Shown piece by piece: positions 8,278-16,917 of a stretch of 64,000 nt of DNA. The translations under genes were made by a program, and so were the position numbers. The notes under the pieces are model-generated. The model was not told the origin of the DNA. It searched no databases and saw only the letters and a list, made by a program, of their open reading frames with translations. Origin of the DNA: Myxococcales bacterium. Lineage in GTDB: Bacteria > Myxococcota > UBA796 > SXON01. Position 1 is the first letter of the stretch. Each line of letters opens with the position of its first letter. Location of the stretch: positions 1 to 64,000 of the forward strand of contig SHYX01000019.1 in the NCBI GenBank assembly GCA_009692585.1, in the 5' to 3' direction.

Positions 8278-9758
8278 TCCTGCTGCTGGCTGCGTGCCTC
8301 AGCGGGGAGCCGGCCGGCCAGGCGGCGGCCCCCGTCCCGGCGCCGCCGGCAGCCGTGCCCCCGCCGGCTCCGGTCGGGCCGCGCCAACGGACGCCTCCGG
8401 GCTTCGACGACCTCGGCCCGGTCGACACCGCGGCGCCCGGCCCGATCTACCTCACGGTGTCGCTCAACATCAACGACTTCCTCCGGCCCGAGCGAGAAGC
8501 GCGGGCCGTCAGGGATTTTCTCGAGATGACCGACCGGCTCGGCATCCGCACCGTCGAGCTCTCGCTGACCGGCGAGGTGCTCGACGCCCTTTTCCGCGTC
8601 GACCCGGCGCTCGTTGCGCTCATCCGCGCCCGTCGGCCCACGATCGGCGTGCATCCCCGCATGTTGGCCTACCGCCACCTCGACGACACGGCGCACCAGT
8701 TGTTTGCACTGGACCTGCCCAGCCTGACGCTCGATCGCACCCGGGGGGGACCCCTGGTACGCATGCAGCAGCTCGTCGGGGTCACCCCGCGGCAAGGCGG
8801 GGGCGTGCTGGCGGAAGCGCTCCGATCGGCCTGGAGGCCGGCTCCCGGCACGGCGGCCCTGCGCGCCGCGGGGGTCGAGATCGTCGACAAGGGCGAGACG
8901 CTCGGCAACCCCATGCGGCCAGTCGCCTCCGCGCTCGCCGCGTTGCCGAACTATACTGCCGGTCACGGCGGCGTCGACGGGTGGGTGCGCGCGTTCCGGG
9001 CCGGGCTCCACACCCGAAGCGGGGGCAAGGCCCGGGACCTCGACCGGGGTTTTGTCGACCTGGGCTACTGGGTTCACCTCGCGCTGCTCCAAGGCTACGA
9101 CGTCGGCGCCATCCCGGCGGTGCGCGTGCTCCTGGACCCGGCCCACCTGGGCGGCTTCTCGGCTCGCGCCGATCAGTGGGAGCCGACCCAAGCGGAGTGG
9201 ACCTCGCTCCGCGCCCGCCCCGACGCGCTCGCACGGCTGGACCACGCCTTTGCGGCCCTGTGTGCCGCCGCCTGCGGCACGCTGACCTACGAGGACGAAC
9301 TCACGCTGCGCCTCGGCGAGCTGGACCCCCGGCACGCGTGGGTGGCACGCTCCACCTGGCACGCCAGCGACGACTTCTCGGTCGAACCGTGGGGTGCCAA
9401 CCTGGTCGGGAAGGGGTGGTCCCAGCGGCCGGTGCGCACGCGCCCGGAGGCCGAACAGCAAGCCCTTCTTGCTTCACACCAGCGCGTCTATGCGGCCATG
9501 GCTGCGAATCCGCGGGTCGTCTTCGTCAGTGTCGACAACGACACCCAATGGGCCGAGCCCAATGCGCCGGGCGTCGGGTGGCCCTCCGTCTTCGGCGTCG
9601 ACCTGGCCCGCTTTCCCTTGGGGTTTGACGAGGAGCGGCTCGAGGCAGAGGCTGCGGCGAAGGGATTCTCGGTGAAGGGTGCGGGCAGGGGAGGCAAGCG
9701 GGGGGGGCGCGGGGCCGGTCGGCGCGGGGCCGCGGGTGAGGGCCCCGCGGAGGACTGA
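8268..9758 (+). CDS. lipoprotein, possible divergent paralogue of the preceding exported protein
   Basis: The GTG start at 8268 lies inside the end of the upstream gene. The leader VAVILLLAACLS carries a lipobox (LAAC), followed by a Pro/Ala linker. The domain opens with PIYLTVSLNINDFLRPERE, then EMTDRLGIRTVELSLTGEVL, LVALIRARRPTIGVHPRMLA and, much later, VVFVSVDNDTQW. That strand-helix-strand-His pattern parallels the preceding protein, suggesting two related surface or periplasmic enzymes made together. About 496 residues. The last 35 residues are Lys/Arg/Gly-rich (KGAGRGGKRGGRGAGRRG), an odd low-complexity tail. No exact function can be named. Confidence 0.62.
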   Translation: MAVILLLAACLSGEPAGQAAAPVPAPPAAVPPPAPVGPRQRTPPGFDDLGPVDTAAPGPIYLTVSLNINDFLRPEREARAVRDFLEMTDRLGIRTVELSLTGEVLDALFRVDPALVALIRARRPTIGVHPRMLAYRHLDDTAHQLFALDLPSLTLDRTRGGPLVRMQQLVGVTPRQGGGVLAEALRSAWRPAPGTAALRAAGVEIVDKGETLGNPMRPVASALAALPNYTAGHGGVDGWVRAFRAGLHTRSGGKARDLDRGFVDLGYWVHLALLQGYDVGAIPAVRVLLDPAHLGGFSARADQWEPTQAEWTSLRARPDALARLDHAFAALCAAACGTLTYEDELTLRLGELDPRHAWVARSTWHASDDFSVEPWGANLVGKGWSQRPVRTRPEAEQQALLASHQRVYAAMAANPRVVFVSVDNDTQWAEPNAPGVGWPSVFGVDLARFPLGFDEERLEAEAAAKGFSVKGAGRGGKRGGRGAGRRGAAGEGPAED

Positions 9759-10078
9759 GGAGGGAGGGGCGGCGAGTATAGAGGCGTGCTGCAGAACTCG
9801 GTCGCGATTGAGCGCGACGCAGACCAACGATGGCGTGAAGTACGGGACGTTCACCGACATCCAGTGCGGCACCGCCGATCCAAAGGAGTATGCCGGGTGG
9901 TAGCACCCGACTGCACCTGCATCTGGTGTGAGTGTCATGCGTTTGGAACGGGCGGGGGTGACCCCAGTGATCCCGGTGAGCCGGGGGGCGGACCCATTGT
10001 CTACGTATCGATGGGTGGCACTGAGTCTCGTGATTTTAGCAGCCGTCGTCTGGCTTTATAGGGGGAGCGCTTGTTCTG
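9759..10078. other. intergenic stretch without a supported gene
   Basis: These 320 bases sit between the lipoprotein gene and a small possible gene. One plus-strand frame from 9928 encodes a plausible single membrane segment (YRWVALSLVILAAVVWLY) ending near 10070. It could be the leader of the following gene if a frameshift lies near 10075. Nothing else convincing is seen on either strand. Confidence 0.5.
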
Positions 10079-10462
10079 GTGCGACCGAGCGCGCTCGAGG
10101 CCTACTACGAGTGCACGCTGTTCCCGAGCTCGATCTCCACGCACGTCGCCACCTTCGAGGCCGACGGGGACATCTCCTTCGTCGACTACCCCGATTACTT
10201 CGGCGAGTGGACCGTCACCGGGAGCGCCCTGGAGTTCTACTACGCGACCACCGCCGGCGTCGAAGCCGAGTTCGTCGGCGACGGGGTCGACAGCGGCACC
10301 GAGAACTGCTGGGAGGGGCTCACCACCGTCCCCGGCAGCGCGTACGAGGCGCCCTACCGGGTCTGCCGGGAATCCCCAGCCGTCACCGCGGTCGCCCCGG
10401 CGCCCGCGGCCCCGGTCGCCCGCCGTCGGTGGCCAGGCTCACGTCGAGCACCGCGCCCATGA
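10079..10462 (+). CDS. small hypothetical protein, possibly missing its export leader through a frameshift
   Basis: From a GTG, the first hundred residues look like a real secreted domain: EAYYECTLFPSS, VATFEADGDISFVDYPD, GEWTVTGSALEFYY and ENCWEGLTTV, with three cysteines and a small beta-sandwich character. There is no signal peptide in this frame. The frame just upstream (9928-10075) encodes one, ending in YRGSACSG, so a one-base frameshift or sequencing error may split the gene. The last 30 residues overlap the convergent M20 peptidase gene and are Pro/Arg-rich, so the true end may be earlier. Unknown function. Confidence 0.42.
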   Translation: MRPSALEAYYECTLFPSSISTHVATFEADGDISFVDYPDYFGEWTVTGSALEFYYATTAGVEAEFVGDGVDSGTENCWEGLTTVPGSAYEAPYRVCRESPAVTAVAPAPAAPVARRRWPGSRRAPRP

Positions 10463-11864
10463 GCCTCCGCAACCCTGGCGCCAGCTCGCTCACGGGGACA
10501 CGCTCGTCGTCACCGTGGGTCGTTCCGAGCAGGGCCGGTTCGATGACGAAGGGCACGTACCCGTAGGCGTGGACGCCGAGCGGCCGGAGCGCCTGGCTGT
10601 CGGTGTAGCCCACGCTGACCACTGGACCGGCGACGGCGTGCTGCTGGCCCTCGACCGCGCGGGCGGCGAGGGCCTCGAAGAAGGGGTCGTCCCACGGGCT
10701 CCCGTTGGCGTTGTTCTGACTGGTCACCTCGAAGCGGAGCTTCGGGTCGTCGACGAGGCCGGTCAGCTCGGCGAGGAGCGCCTCGACGGTGGCCCCGGGA
10801 AGGATGCGGCAGTCGAGCACGGCGCCGACCTCGCTGGGGACCACGTTGGGCGCCTTTCCTCCGAAGAAGCCGGTGACGTTGACGGTGTTGGTCAGGGCCG
10901 CGTGGGTGGCCGGGTTCGCCATGAGCTGCCCACGCACCAGGAGCTTCACGAGGAAGGGGCTGCCGAGGATGGCACCGGAGAGCCCGCCGTGTTCCTTGCC
11001 GACACGACGAAACGATTCCATCAGCGCATCGGACCAGACCACGACGTCCTTGCGTGTGGCCAGCTTCGCCAGCGCCCGCGACAGGTGCTCCGGGGCCCGG
11101 CCGGCGACGGGCGTGCTGCCGTGGCCCGGCTTGCCGGAGGCGATCATCCGGATCCACACCGCGCCCTTTTCCGCCACCGAGATGGCGTGGAAGGTCTGGC
11201 CCTCGAAGAAGAGCCCGCGCAGGCCGTAGCCGCCCTCGTTGACCACGTGCGAGCAGCCGACCCGCTCCCAGAGTCGCACGATCGACTCGATGCCCTGGCT
11301 GTCTACCTCCTCGTCGGCGACGGCCAACAGGATCACCTCACGACGAAGCGGCACGGCGAGCCGCTTGAACTGGACCATGGTCATCGCTTGCAGCGCGGTC
11401 ATGCCCTTCATGTCCAGCGCGCCGCGTCCCCACAGGTGGCCGTCCCTGACCTCGCCCGAGAACGGGGGGACGGTCCAGCGCTCGGCCTCGGCGGGGACCA
11501 CGTCCACGTGGCTGAGCAGGCAGAGCGGCTTGTCGGCGCCGGAGCCGGGCAGGCGTGCGATCAGCGAGCTGCGGCCCTCGGAGAGCGGGATCACCTCGGT
11601 GGCGATGCCCTCACCGGACAGCCACTGGTCCAACCACGCCACCGCGAGCGTTTCGTTGCCAGGGGGGTTGATGCTCGGGATGCGGAGGAGCTCGCCCAGG
11701 CGGGTGGTCAACTCGGCGGTGGCCGCGGCCCAGTCCACGGTTTCGAGTACACGGTCGGTGGCGACGGGTTGCCCGCTTGACTCGGCGGGGAGCGCGCGGG
11801 TCGCGGGGCCGGCCGCCTGGGCCCCGGCGAGCGTGGCCAGCAGGGGGACGAAGAAGCTGCTCAT
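10383..11864 (-). CDS. M20-family metallopeptidase (carboxypeptidase S/ArgE-DapE-like), exported
   Basis: The 493-residue product starts MSSFFVPLLATLAGAQA, a signal peptide, so it probably acts in the periplasm. The di-zinc ligands of M20 peptidases are visible: LLSHVDVVP (His119, Asp121), GRGALDMKG (Asp151) and VADEEVDSQG (Glu185/186), plus a distal GTTHGDDERVPVSEL segment that supplies the last His. The dimerisation insert lies between about residues 240 and 360. Length and the RWTVPPFSGEVRDGHLWGRG stretch match the carboxypeptidase S-like branch, which removes C-terminal residues from short or N-blocked peptides. The start at 11864 leaves 42 bp to a divergent lipoprotein gene; the Pro/Arg-rich last residues overlap the convergent small gene. 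Confidence 0.88.
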   Translation of the reverse strand: MSSFFVPLLATLAGAQAAGPATRALPAESSGQPVATDRVLETVDWAAATAELTTRLGELLRIPSINPPGNETLAVAWLDQWLSGEGIATEVIPLSEGRSSLIARLPGSGADKPLCLLSHVDVVPAEAERWTVPPFSGEVRDGHLWGRGALDMKGMTALQAMTMVQFKRLAVPLRREVILLAVADEEVDSQGIESIVRLWERVGCSHVVNEGGYGLRGLFFEGQTFHAISVAEKGAVWIRMIASGKPGHGSTPVAGRAPEHLSRALAKLATRKDVVVWSDALMESFRRVGKEHGGLSGAILGSPFLVKLLVRGQLMANPATHAALTNTVNVTGFFGGKAPNVVPSEVGAVLDCRILPGATVEALLAELTGLVDDPKLRFEVTSQNNANGSPWDDPFFEALAARAVEGQQHAVAGPVVSVGYTDSQALRPLGVHAYGYVPFVIEPALLGTTHGDDERVPVSELAPGLRRLMGAVLDVSLATDGGRPGPRAPGRPR

Positions 11865-11906
11865 GCCGCGGATGCTAACCCTGCCCCGCCGCGGTATCGT
11901 GCGCCG

Positions 11907-12677
11907 ATGCTCGTGCTCCTGCTGACCGCCTGCGCCAGTCCCGACCAGGCGCCCGCCCCACCGTCGCTCGACGAGTTCCTGCACCGATCGTGGAGCCTCT
12001 TCCTCACCGAAGATCGCGCCGGGCTGGGCACCATCACCGAGTCCTTCGCGTCCACGCTCGACGAGGCTGACTTTCCGCTGGAGGGCACCTTTACCGACCT
12101 CACCGCGGAGGAGGCGGACCTTGTGGAGGTGGAGTGGGACGCGGACCCGTCGTTGGCGGCTGGTTTCTACCTGGTCGACCTTGTGGATTGCACCAGTGCC
12201 CAGCTCGAAGATGCGATTACCAACCCCGATCAGACCCAGGTCTTCCCCAACAGCTATGAGGCCTACCAGCGGGACTACAAAACCGATCTGCCGGCTTTCC
12301 TGGCTGATGAAACCGATATTGTAATCTGGGAGACGCACTACACCGTCGATGTCTTCGTGGGGATCTACAGCACCGTGGTGCAGGCCGGCGCCCAGCGCTT
12401 CGAGTTCAACGGGAAGGAGAGCTTCGCCACCGACACCTGGGCGCCCAACCCCGCCGTGACCGAGGACGCGACGCTCAAGTTGGAGCAGGACTACCAGATC
12501 GAGGTGTACTGGCCCGGGGAGTCGGGCGGCATGGTCCACGCCTACGCCATGTGGCGGCAGTTCCAGACCAACGACGAGACCACCCAGGACTCCGACATCA
12601 TCCGCAACGTGATCATCGACAACATGAAGAACTACTTCGAGAACACCTCGACGTACTGTCAGGGTCTCGGGGGGTGA
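11907..12677 (+). CDS. hypothetical lipoprotein
   Basis: The 256-residue product begins MLVLLLTACASP, a very short signal with a lipobox (LTAC). The mature part is acidic and rich in Trp/Tyr/Asp: VEVEWDADPSLAAGFYLVDL, IVIWETHYTVDVFVGIY and EQDYQIEVYWPGE. It has a repetitive beta character and two cysteines (in VDCTSAQ and near the end, STYCQGL) that may pair. No known domain is recognised. It is divergent from the M20 peptidase gene and convergent with rluA, so probably a monocistronic surface protein. Confidence 0.7.
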   Translation: MLVLLLTACASPDQAPAPPSLDEFLHRSWSLFLTEDRAGLGTITESFASTLDEADFPLEGTFTDLTAEEADLVEVEWDADPSLAAGFYLVDLVDCTSAQLEDAITNPDQTQVFPNSYEAYQRDYKTDLPAFLADETDIVIWETHYTVDVFVGIYSTVVQAGAQRFEFNGKESFATDTWAPNPAVTEDATLKLEQDYQIEVYWPGESGGMVHAYAMWRQFQTNDETTQDSDIIRNVIIDNMKNYFENTSTYCQGLGG

Positions 12678-12690
12678 GCGGCGGTGATGG

Positions 12691-13377
12691 TCATGCGAAC
12701 GGGACCGCCGAGGTGAAGGTCAGGCGCTCTCCCGAGTAGGGGTGGGTGACGCTGAGCGCGGCGGCGTGGAGCAGGAGCCGCGGCGCGGCGGCAAAGGCGA
12801 TGCCCGGCCCGTACAGCGCGTCGCCGAGGATCGGGTGACCGAGCGCCGCCATGTGCACGCGGAGCTGATGGGAACGCCCCGTCAGCGGCCGGAGTTCGAC
12901 CAGCGTGGAGTCCTGCTCCTGTTGAAGCACCTTCCATCGGGTCAGCGCCGGCCGTCCGCCCACCTCGACCCTCTGGAGCGGCGAGTTCATCGGGTCCGCC
13001 GCCAGCGGCAGCTCGATCGTGCCCTCGGTTGGCGCGAGGCGCCCGAGTACGCGGGCCAGGTACCACTTTTCCACGGTGCGGTCGTGGAACTGGGCGCGCA
13101 TCGTCGCCTCGGCCTTTCTGCGGAGCGCGAAGAGCAACACCCCCGAGGTGGCCATGTCAAGGCGGTGCACGACCTGACACAGCGGCGCCGTTGCCAGCGC
13201 CCTGGACCAGGCGCTGTCTCGCAGCTCCGCTCCGCGGCCTGGAACCGACAGGAGGCCGGCCGGTTTGTCGATCACGAGCAGGTCCTTGTCCTGGTGGAGG
13301 ATGACCAGCGGCAGGGTCGGGGGGGAGTAGGTGAAGGGGTGCAATTCCGGCCGGGAGTAGCGCGATAACGGGTGCAC
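12691..13377 (-). CDS. rluA: RluA-family rRNA/tRNA pseudouridine synthase
   Basis: The product isomerises uridine in structured RNA to pseudouridine. It opens like E. coli RluA: LVILHQDKDLLVIDKPAGLL then SVPGRG. The catalytic motif HRLDMATSG has the active Asp. KWYLARVLG, ELRPLTGRSHQLRVHMA and GHPILGDALYG follow in the usual order. There is no S4 domain, as expected for the RluA branch (dual 23S U746/tRNA U32 specificity in E. coli; inferred here). I use GTG 13377 (about 228 residues, close to the E. coli length). An ATG at 13422 would overlap the divergent lipoprotein gene and add a Cys-containing extension of unlikely character. Confidence 0.88.
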   Translation of the reverse strand: MHPLSRYSRPELHPFTYSPPTLPLVILHQDKDLLVIDKPAGLLSVPGRGAELRDSAWSRALATAPLCQVVHRLDMATSGVLLFALRRKAEATMRAQFHDRTVEKWYLARVLGRLAPTEGTIELPLAADPMNSPLQRVEVGGRPALTRWKVLQQEQDSTLVELRPLTGRSHQLRVHMAALGHPILGDALYGPGIAFAAAPRLLLHAAALSVTHPYSGERLTFTSAVPFA

Positions 13378-13409
13378 GGGCGAGCCCCAGACTGCGATAC
13401 ACTGTGGGC

Positions 13410-15155
13410 ATGCGAAACCCATTACTCTTTCCGTTCGCCGTCCTTGCCCTCAGCTTCTCCGCTTGCAACTCCAGCAGTGACGTGCAGATCGACGGGGAGG
13501 CGGACGACGATCACGACCGGTACTTCCTGTCCGAGGACTGTGATGACGACGATGCGACCGTCAACCCCGGCGCGTCCGAGATCTGTGACGGCCTCGACAA
13601 CAACTGCGACGGCGTGGTCGACGAAGGCGTCACCATCAACCGCTACATGGACCTGGACCTGGACACCTACGGCGACCCGGACAACGCCGTGTCGATCTGC
13701 GCCGGTCAGGTGGAGGGCGCCGTTGAAAACGGCCTCGACTGCGACGACACCGATGCCGCCAGCAATCCTGACGGCGTCGAGGTTTGCGACCAAAAGGACA
13801 ACGACTGCGATGGGAAGGTCGATTGGGGTCTGGGCGTGCCGCTTTCTTATGACCTGATCGGCGACGCCCTGGGCGCCGCGCGGGCGGGGGAGACCGTCTG
13901 TGTCTCGGCCGGCACCTACCAGGAGACCTTCGACTTTGCCGGGCGCAACGTCGCTGTCGTGGGCGTGGACGGCCCTGAAGTCACGATCATCGACGGCAAC
14001 GGCAAGGGACCGGTGGTCAGCTTCGACACCGACGAGACCGACGCCGCCCTCCTCAGCGGGTTCACCATCACCGGTGGCGACGACGCGGTGGGGGCGGGCA
14101 TCTACATTCGCTCCGCCAGCCCCACGCTCGACAACCTCATCATCGCCGAAAACGAGTGCACGCCCAACGACACCTACTGCTACGGCACCGGCATCTACGC
14201 CGAAGACAGCGCGTTCACCCTCACCAACAGCGTGGTGCGGGGCAATGTACAGTACAGCACCTACGCCTACTACCCCTACAACTACGGCGCCGGCATCTAC
14301 CTTCTCCGCTCGGAGCCCGAAATCATGGGCGTGGAGATTGCTGAAAATGAGGTCATTCCTCCGAACGCCGCCTACTATGGCGGCGGGTACGGTATCGGAA
14401 TGTTCGTCAACGGCGGCGCGCCCTGGGTCGAAGATGTCGTGATTCGCGGCAACGTTTCGGATGCCGAGGACGCCTATCAGTGGTACACGCTCGGCGGCGG
14501 GCTCTACCTGTATGGCGCTGGCGGCGGCTACGTGAACTTGTCGGTCATCGACAACGAAGCCAATGGCTACGCGCCCCAGGGCGGCGGTATCTACCTGGGC
14601 GACTACACGACAGCGACCTTCCAAAACCTCGTGGTGGCGAACAATCACATCGGCAGCGACACGAGCTACCACGCCGCCGGGGGTGGCCTGTTCATCAGCT
14701 ACTACTACGGCAAAATCGAGAACGCCGATGTGGTCGGGAACAGCGTCCAGGCCACCTATGGTTGGGGTGGTGGCTTGCTCCTTCAATACTACGCGGCGCC
14801 GATCGTCACCAACGTATCGGTCGCCCACAACACGGCGGTCAGCGTCTCTGACGCCGGTGGCGGCGGGATGGCCTATGGCAGCAGTCTCCCGGGAACCGTC
14901 ACCCTCACGTATGGCAACTTCTACGACAACGGTGACAACGAGTTCTTCAACTGTACGAGCCCCGTCGGTACCGCGTACACCATCGGGGCTGACCCGGCGT
15001 ACGTCGATACCAGCGGTGCCAGCGCCGCCACTTGGGATTTTGCGCTCGCCGGGGGCTCGGCGCTCATTGACGCGGGCGATCCGGACATCGAGGACGCCGA
15101 CGGGAGCATAAGCGACATCGGCTCGCGCGGGGGCGAGGGCGGGGCGGACTGGTAG
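13410..15155 (+). CDS. lipoprotein with two MopE-type repeats and a parallel beta-helix domain
   Basis: The product starts MRNPLLFPFAVLALSFSACN, a lipoprotein signal with Cys19. Two MopE-type units follow (SEDCDDDDATVNPG, EICDGLDNNCDG and a second DCDDTDAASNPDG, DNDCDG). From about residue 150 a right-handed beta-helix begins: VCVSAGTYQETFDFAGRNV, then many turns with GGGIYL, GAGIYIRS, NLIIAEN and ENADVVGNS, as in pectin-lyase-fold surface proteins. It ends with the usual cap (DAGDPDIEDADGS, SDIGSRGG). About 581 residues; an upstream in-frame GTG at 13404 would add two residues. Likely a surface polysaccharide-binding or lyase-like protein, catalysis unproven. Confidence 0.85.
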   Translation: MRNPLLFPFAVLALSFSACNSSSDVQIDGEADDDHDRYFLSEDCDDDDATVNPGASEICDGLDNNCDGVVDEGVTINRYMDLDLDTYGDPDNAVSICAGQVEGAVENGLDCDDTDAASNPDGVEVCDQKDNDCDGKVDWGLGVPLSYDLIGDALGAARAGETVCVSAGTYQETFDFAGRNVAVVGVDGPEVTIIDGNGKGPVVSFDTDETDAALLSGFTITGGDDAVGAGIYIRSASPTLDNLIIAENECTPNDTYCYGTGIYAEDSAFTLTNSVVRGNVQYSTYAYYPYNYGAGIYLLRSEPEIMGVEIAENEVIPPNAAYYGGGYGIGMFVNGGAPWVEDVVIRGNVSDAEDAYQWYTLGGGLYLYGAGGGYVNLSVIDNEANGYAPQGGGIYLGDYTTATFQNLVVANNHIGSDTSYHAAGGGLFISYYYGKIENADVVGNSVQATYGWGGGLLLQYYAAPIVTNVSVAHNTAVSVSDAGGGGMAYGSSLPGTVTLTYGNFYDNGDNEFFNCTSPVGTAYTIGADPAYVDTSGASAATWDFALAGGSALIDAGDPDIEDADGSISDIGSRGGEGGADW

Positions 15156-15210
15156 GGCGCGCCGCTCGACGGCCGGCGGACGCGGCCTCGATGCTTCTGC
15201 GGGGCCGGAC

Positions 15211-15485
15211 GTGACCGGCTACGGTCGGGCGTGCTCGTGCTGGCCGCCACCGTCGCGCAACGCCGCCCCCGGATACACGCTTCCCCAACATCTCGCCGAT
15301 GCCGATGGCACCAACGGCGACATGCCGCCGCGGGCGGACAGACGGTGCTACTCGAGACGTGGGGCCGTCGCGACGGCGATGAGCTTAACCCCGATCGCTA
15401 CCCCGACTACCCGACGATGCAGGCCCATCACCGCCGAGGCGAGGAGCTTCCGCTCACCTTCGAACGCGTCCGAAACGGACACTGA
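15211..15485 (+). pseudogene. decayed SGNH-hydrolase-like gene remnant
   Basis: From about 15333, one frame reads GGQTVLLETWGRRDGD, then NPDRYPDYPTMQAHH. In full-length proteins this resembles a core stretch of certain bacterial SGNH/GDSL-type hydrolases (ETWGRRDGD...PDFxTMQ). Slightly upstream, a different frame reads GYTLPQHLADADGTNG, which could be the N-terminal region of the same protein. No intact start, no catalytic Ser block and no C-terminal half are present, and the stop comes after 50 residues. I infer a frameshifted and truncated relic. The family identification is from memory of motif patterns and not from a search. Confidence 0.4.
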
Positions 15486-15492
15486 CCAAGCG

Positions 15493-15984
15493 CTACAGAT
15501 CGTCGTCGAGGTGTTTTGCCCAGACCACCGCCGCGTCGGGGTGGCCCTTGGCGGCGGCCCAGAAGCGGGCGAAGAAGGCCTCCCAGTCCTCGGCTCCAAG
15601 GCCGTCGCTCTTGAGCACCTTCGGGCTGCCGACGCGGAAACCGGCGTCGGTCCCACCGGGAAGGTAGCGCAGCGCGATGTCGACGGTGAGCGGCGCCACG
15701 CCGTACTCCATCGCCCGGACGAACAGCGCGTCGTACTTCTTGCCGTCCGCCAGTGTCAGATAGGCGTCGAACACCAGCAGCGCCCGGTCGACGCCGTCGG
15801 GGTTTTTTTCCAGCCAGTCCTTGCCGATGTCGATGGCCGACTCGAGGGTTTGACCGGCGACACGGAACATCTCTCGCTTCCCGCCCCTTTCGTGGGCAAT
15901 GAGCGGGACGAACTGGTCGGGATCGGAGACGCACCAGACCCCGTGGGCCAGCATGCGTCCGGTGAGATCGGCGAGCGCGAGCAT
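15493..15984 (-). CDS. hypothetical protein
   Basis: From ATG 15984 the product is 163 residues: MLALADLTGRML, then IAHERGGKREMFRVAGQTLE, RALLVFDAYLTLADGKKYDA and WEAFFARFWAAAKGHPD. It is a compact acidic alpha/beta protein with no signal peptide and no membrane segment. No family is recognised. It reads into 98 bp downstream of the zinc-ribbon lipoprotein-like gene on the same strand and may be co-transcribed with it. The coding frame stays open upstream to 16275 but is Arg/Pro-rich there and overlaps the upstream gene, so the shorter start is preferred. Confidence 0.68.
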   Translation of the reverse strand: MLALADLTGRMLAHGVWCVSDPDQFVPLIAHERGGKREMFRVAGQTLESAIDIGKDWLEKNPDGVDRALLVFDAYLTLADGKKYDALFVRAMEYGVAPLTVDIALRYLPGGTDAGFRVGSPKVLKSDGLGAEDWEAFFARFWAAAKGHPDAAVVWAKHLDDDL

Positions 15985-16082
15985 CCGGCCACGTATCGCG
16001 GACGCGGCGAGCGCGGCGCCGGCCCCCTTCGGCGGCGGGGCTGCACCCTCGCCCCGTCCGGCGCGGGCCGCGGCAGGGGGAA

Positions 16083-16691
16083 TTACCGCGCCGATGGACG
16101 ACTCGGCTTGCCCATCAGCGGACGGCCCACCAGATGTTCGGCGTAGTCCGGCGCCGGCTCGCCGCGGACGTCGTGGATGAGCGACGCCGCCTCGGCGGCG
16201 CGTTCCTGTTCCCCGCGGGTCAACTCCAACCGCGCGTTGGCGCGGTCGGCGACGAGACTGCCCCGCCCGGCCCACATGGCGTCGGCGGCGACACCCTCTC
16301 CGGCGCCGCCGCCCGCGCTCACCCGGAGTTCCGTGCGGCCGCTGGTGGTTTCCGCGATCTGGACACCGGTATCGACGAAGTCGCCGGTCTCCCAGCCGCT
16401 GTCATCGTGAGTCGAGCATGCCGTAGAACCTACTGCAATGGCGGCGAGAGCGGCGTTGCGGAGGGTAGGACGGTGGACCGAACGACCCCTCTTGTCCACC
16501 TCGATGCGGATGCAGATGGGGGCGCCCTGCGTCCGGCCGAGCCACACGTGCGCCTGCCCGCGGGTCATGGCGCTGAGGTTGGTCACGTGTCGGTCGCATT
16601 GAGTGCAATGGCGGCGCGACGCCCCGCCGACGAGCTTGTCCCAGGCGAGCGGGCAGGAGTAGGCGAGTTTGACGTTGTCGAGGAAGGACAT
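16083..16691 (-). CDS. protein with N-terminal zinc-ribbon-like CxxC/NLSxMT domain
   Basis: The first 50 residues carry the pattern CPLAWDKL, then RHCTQCDRHVTNLSAMT (residues 28-44). This matches a small conserved bacterial domain with the layout C-x3-W...C-x2-C-x2-x-V-x-NLSAMT, probably a zinc ribbon. A hydrophobic stretch follows at about residues 77-93 (LRNAALAAIAVGSTAC), which may anchor the protein with the N terminus inside. The remaining part is Glu/Gly-rich and low in structure. 202 residues. Function unknown; proteins of this type are often encoded singly in Myxococcota. It is divergent from the Gly-rich gene at 16918 across an operator-like repeat. Confidence 0.68.
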   Translation of the reverse strand: MSFLDNVKLAYSCPLAWDKLVGGASRRHCTQCDRHVTNLSAMTRGQAHVWLGRTQGAPICIRIEVDKRGRSVHRPTLRNAALAAIAVGSTACSTHDDSGWETGDFVDTGVQIAETTSGRTELRVSAGGGAGEGVAADAMWAGRGSLVADRANARLELTRGEQERAAEAASLIHDVRGEPAPDYAEHLVGRPLMGKPSRPSAR

Positions 16692-16827
16692 GGGTGGTTC
16701 TCCGGGGTCATGGCGACAACGCTCGCCGGATGCTCGGCCTTACATCTCGTTGTCTGGACGATTCACCAGCGTCAGGCGGAATCGCGGACCGAGGCTTTCC
16801 AGGCTCATTCGGCGCCGTGGGTCGCCC

Positions 16828-16860
16828 GACGTCCGTCACCCCCCGACGGACGTCCGTCAC
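16828..16860. promoter_or_regulatory. operator-like direct repeat with embedded palindrome
   Basis: GACGTCCGTCAC occurs twice (16828-16839 and 16849-16860), 21 bp apart start to start, about two helical turns. The second copy lies in the perfect 14-bp palindrome GACGGACGTCCGTC (16845-16858). It stands 57 bp before the ATG at 16918 and 137 bp from the divergent start at 16691, a good position for a repressor or activator site serving either gene. Confidence 0.5.
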
Positions 16861-16917
16861 GCCGGCGGGTAAAAGGCGAGTTTCCTCCGTTGGCACGTGG
16901 CGTGCGGGTCCCCCGAC

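Noticed and set aside
9928..10078. Independent small membrane-protein gene
   Set aside because: Only one hydrophobic segment with no ribosome-binding site or stop context of its own; more likely a displaced leader for the next gene.
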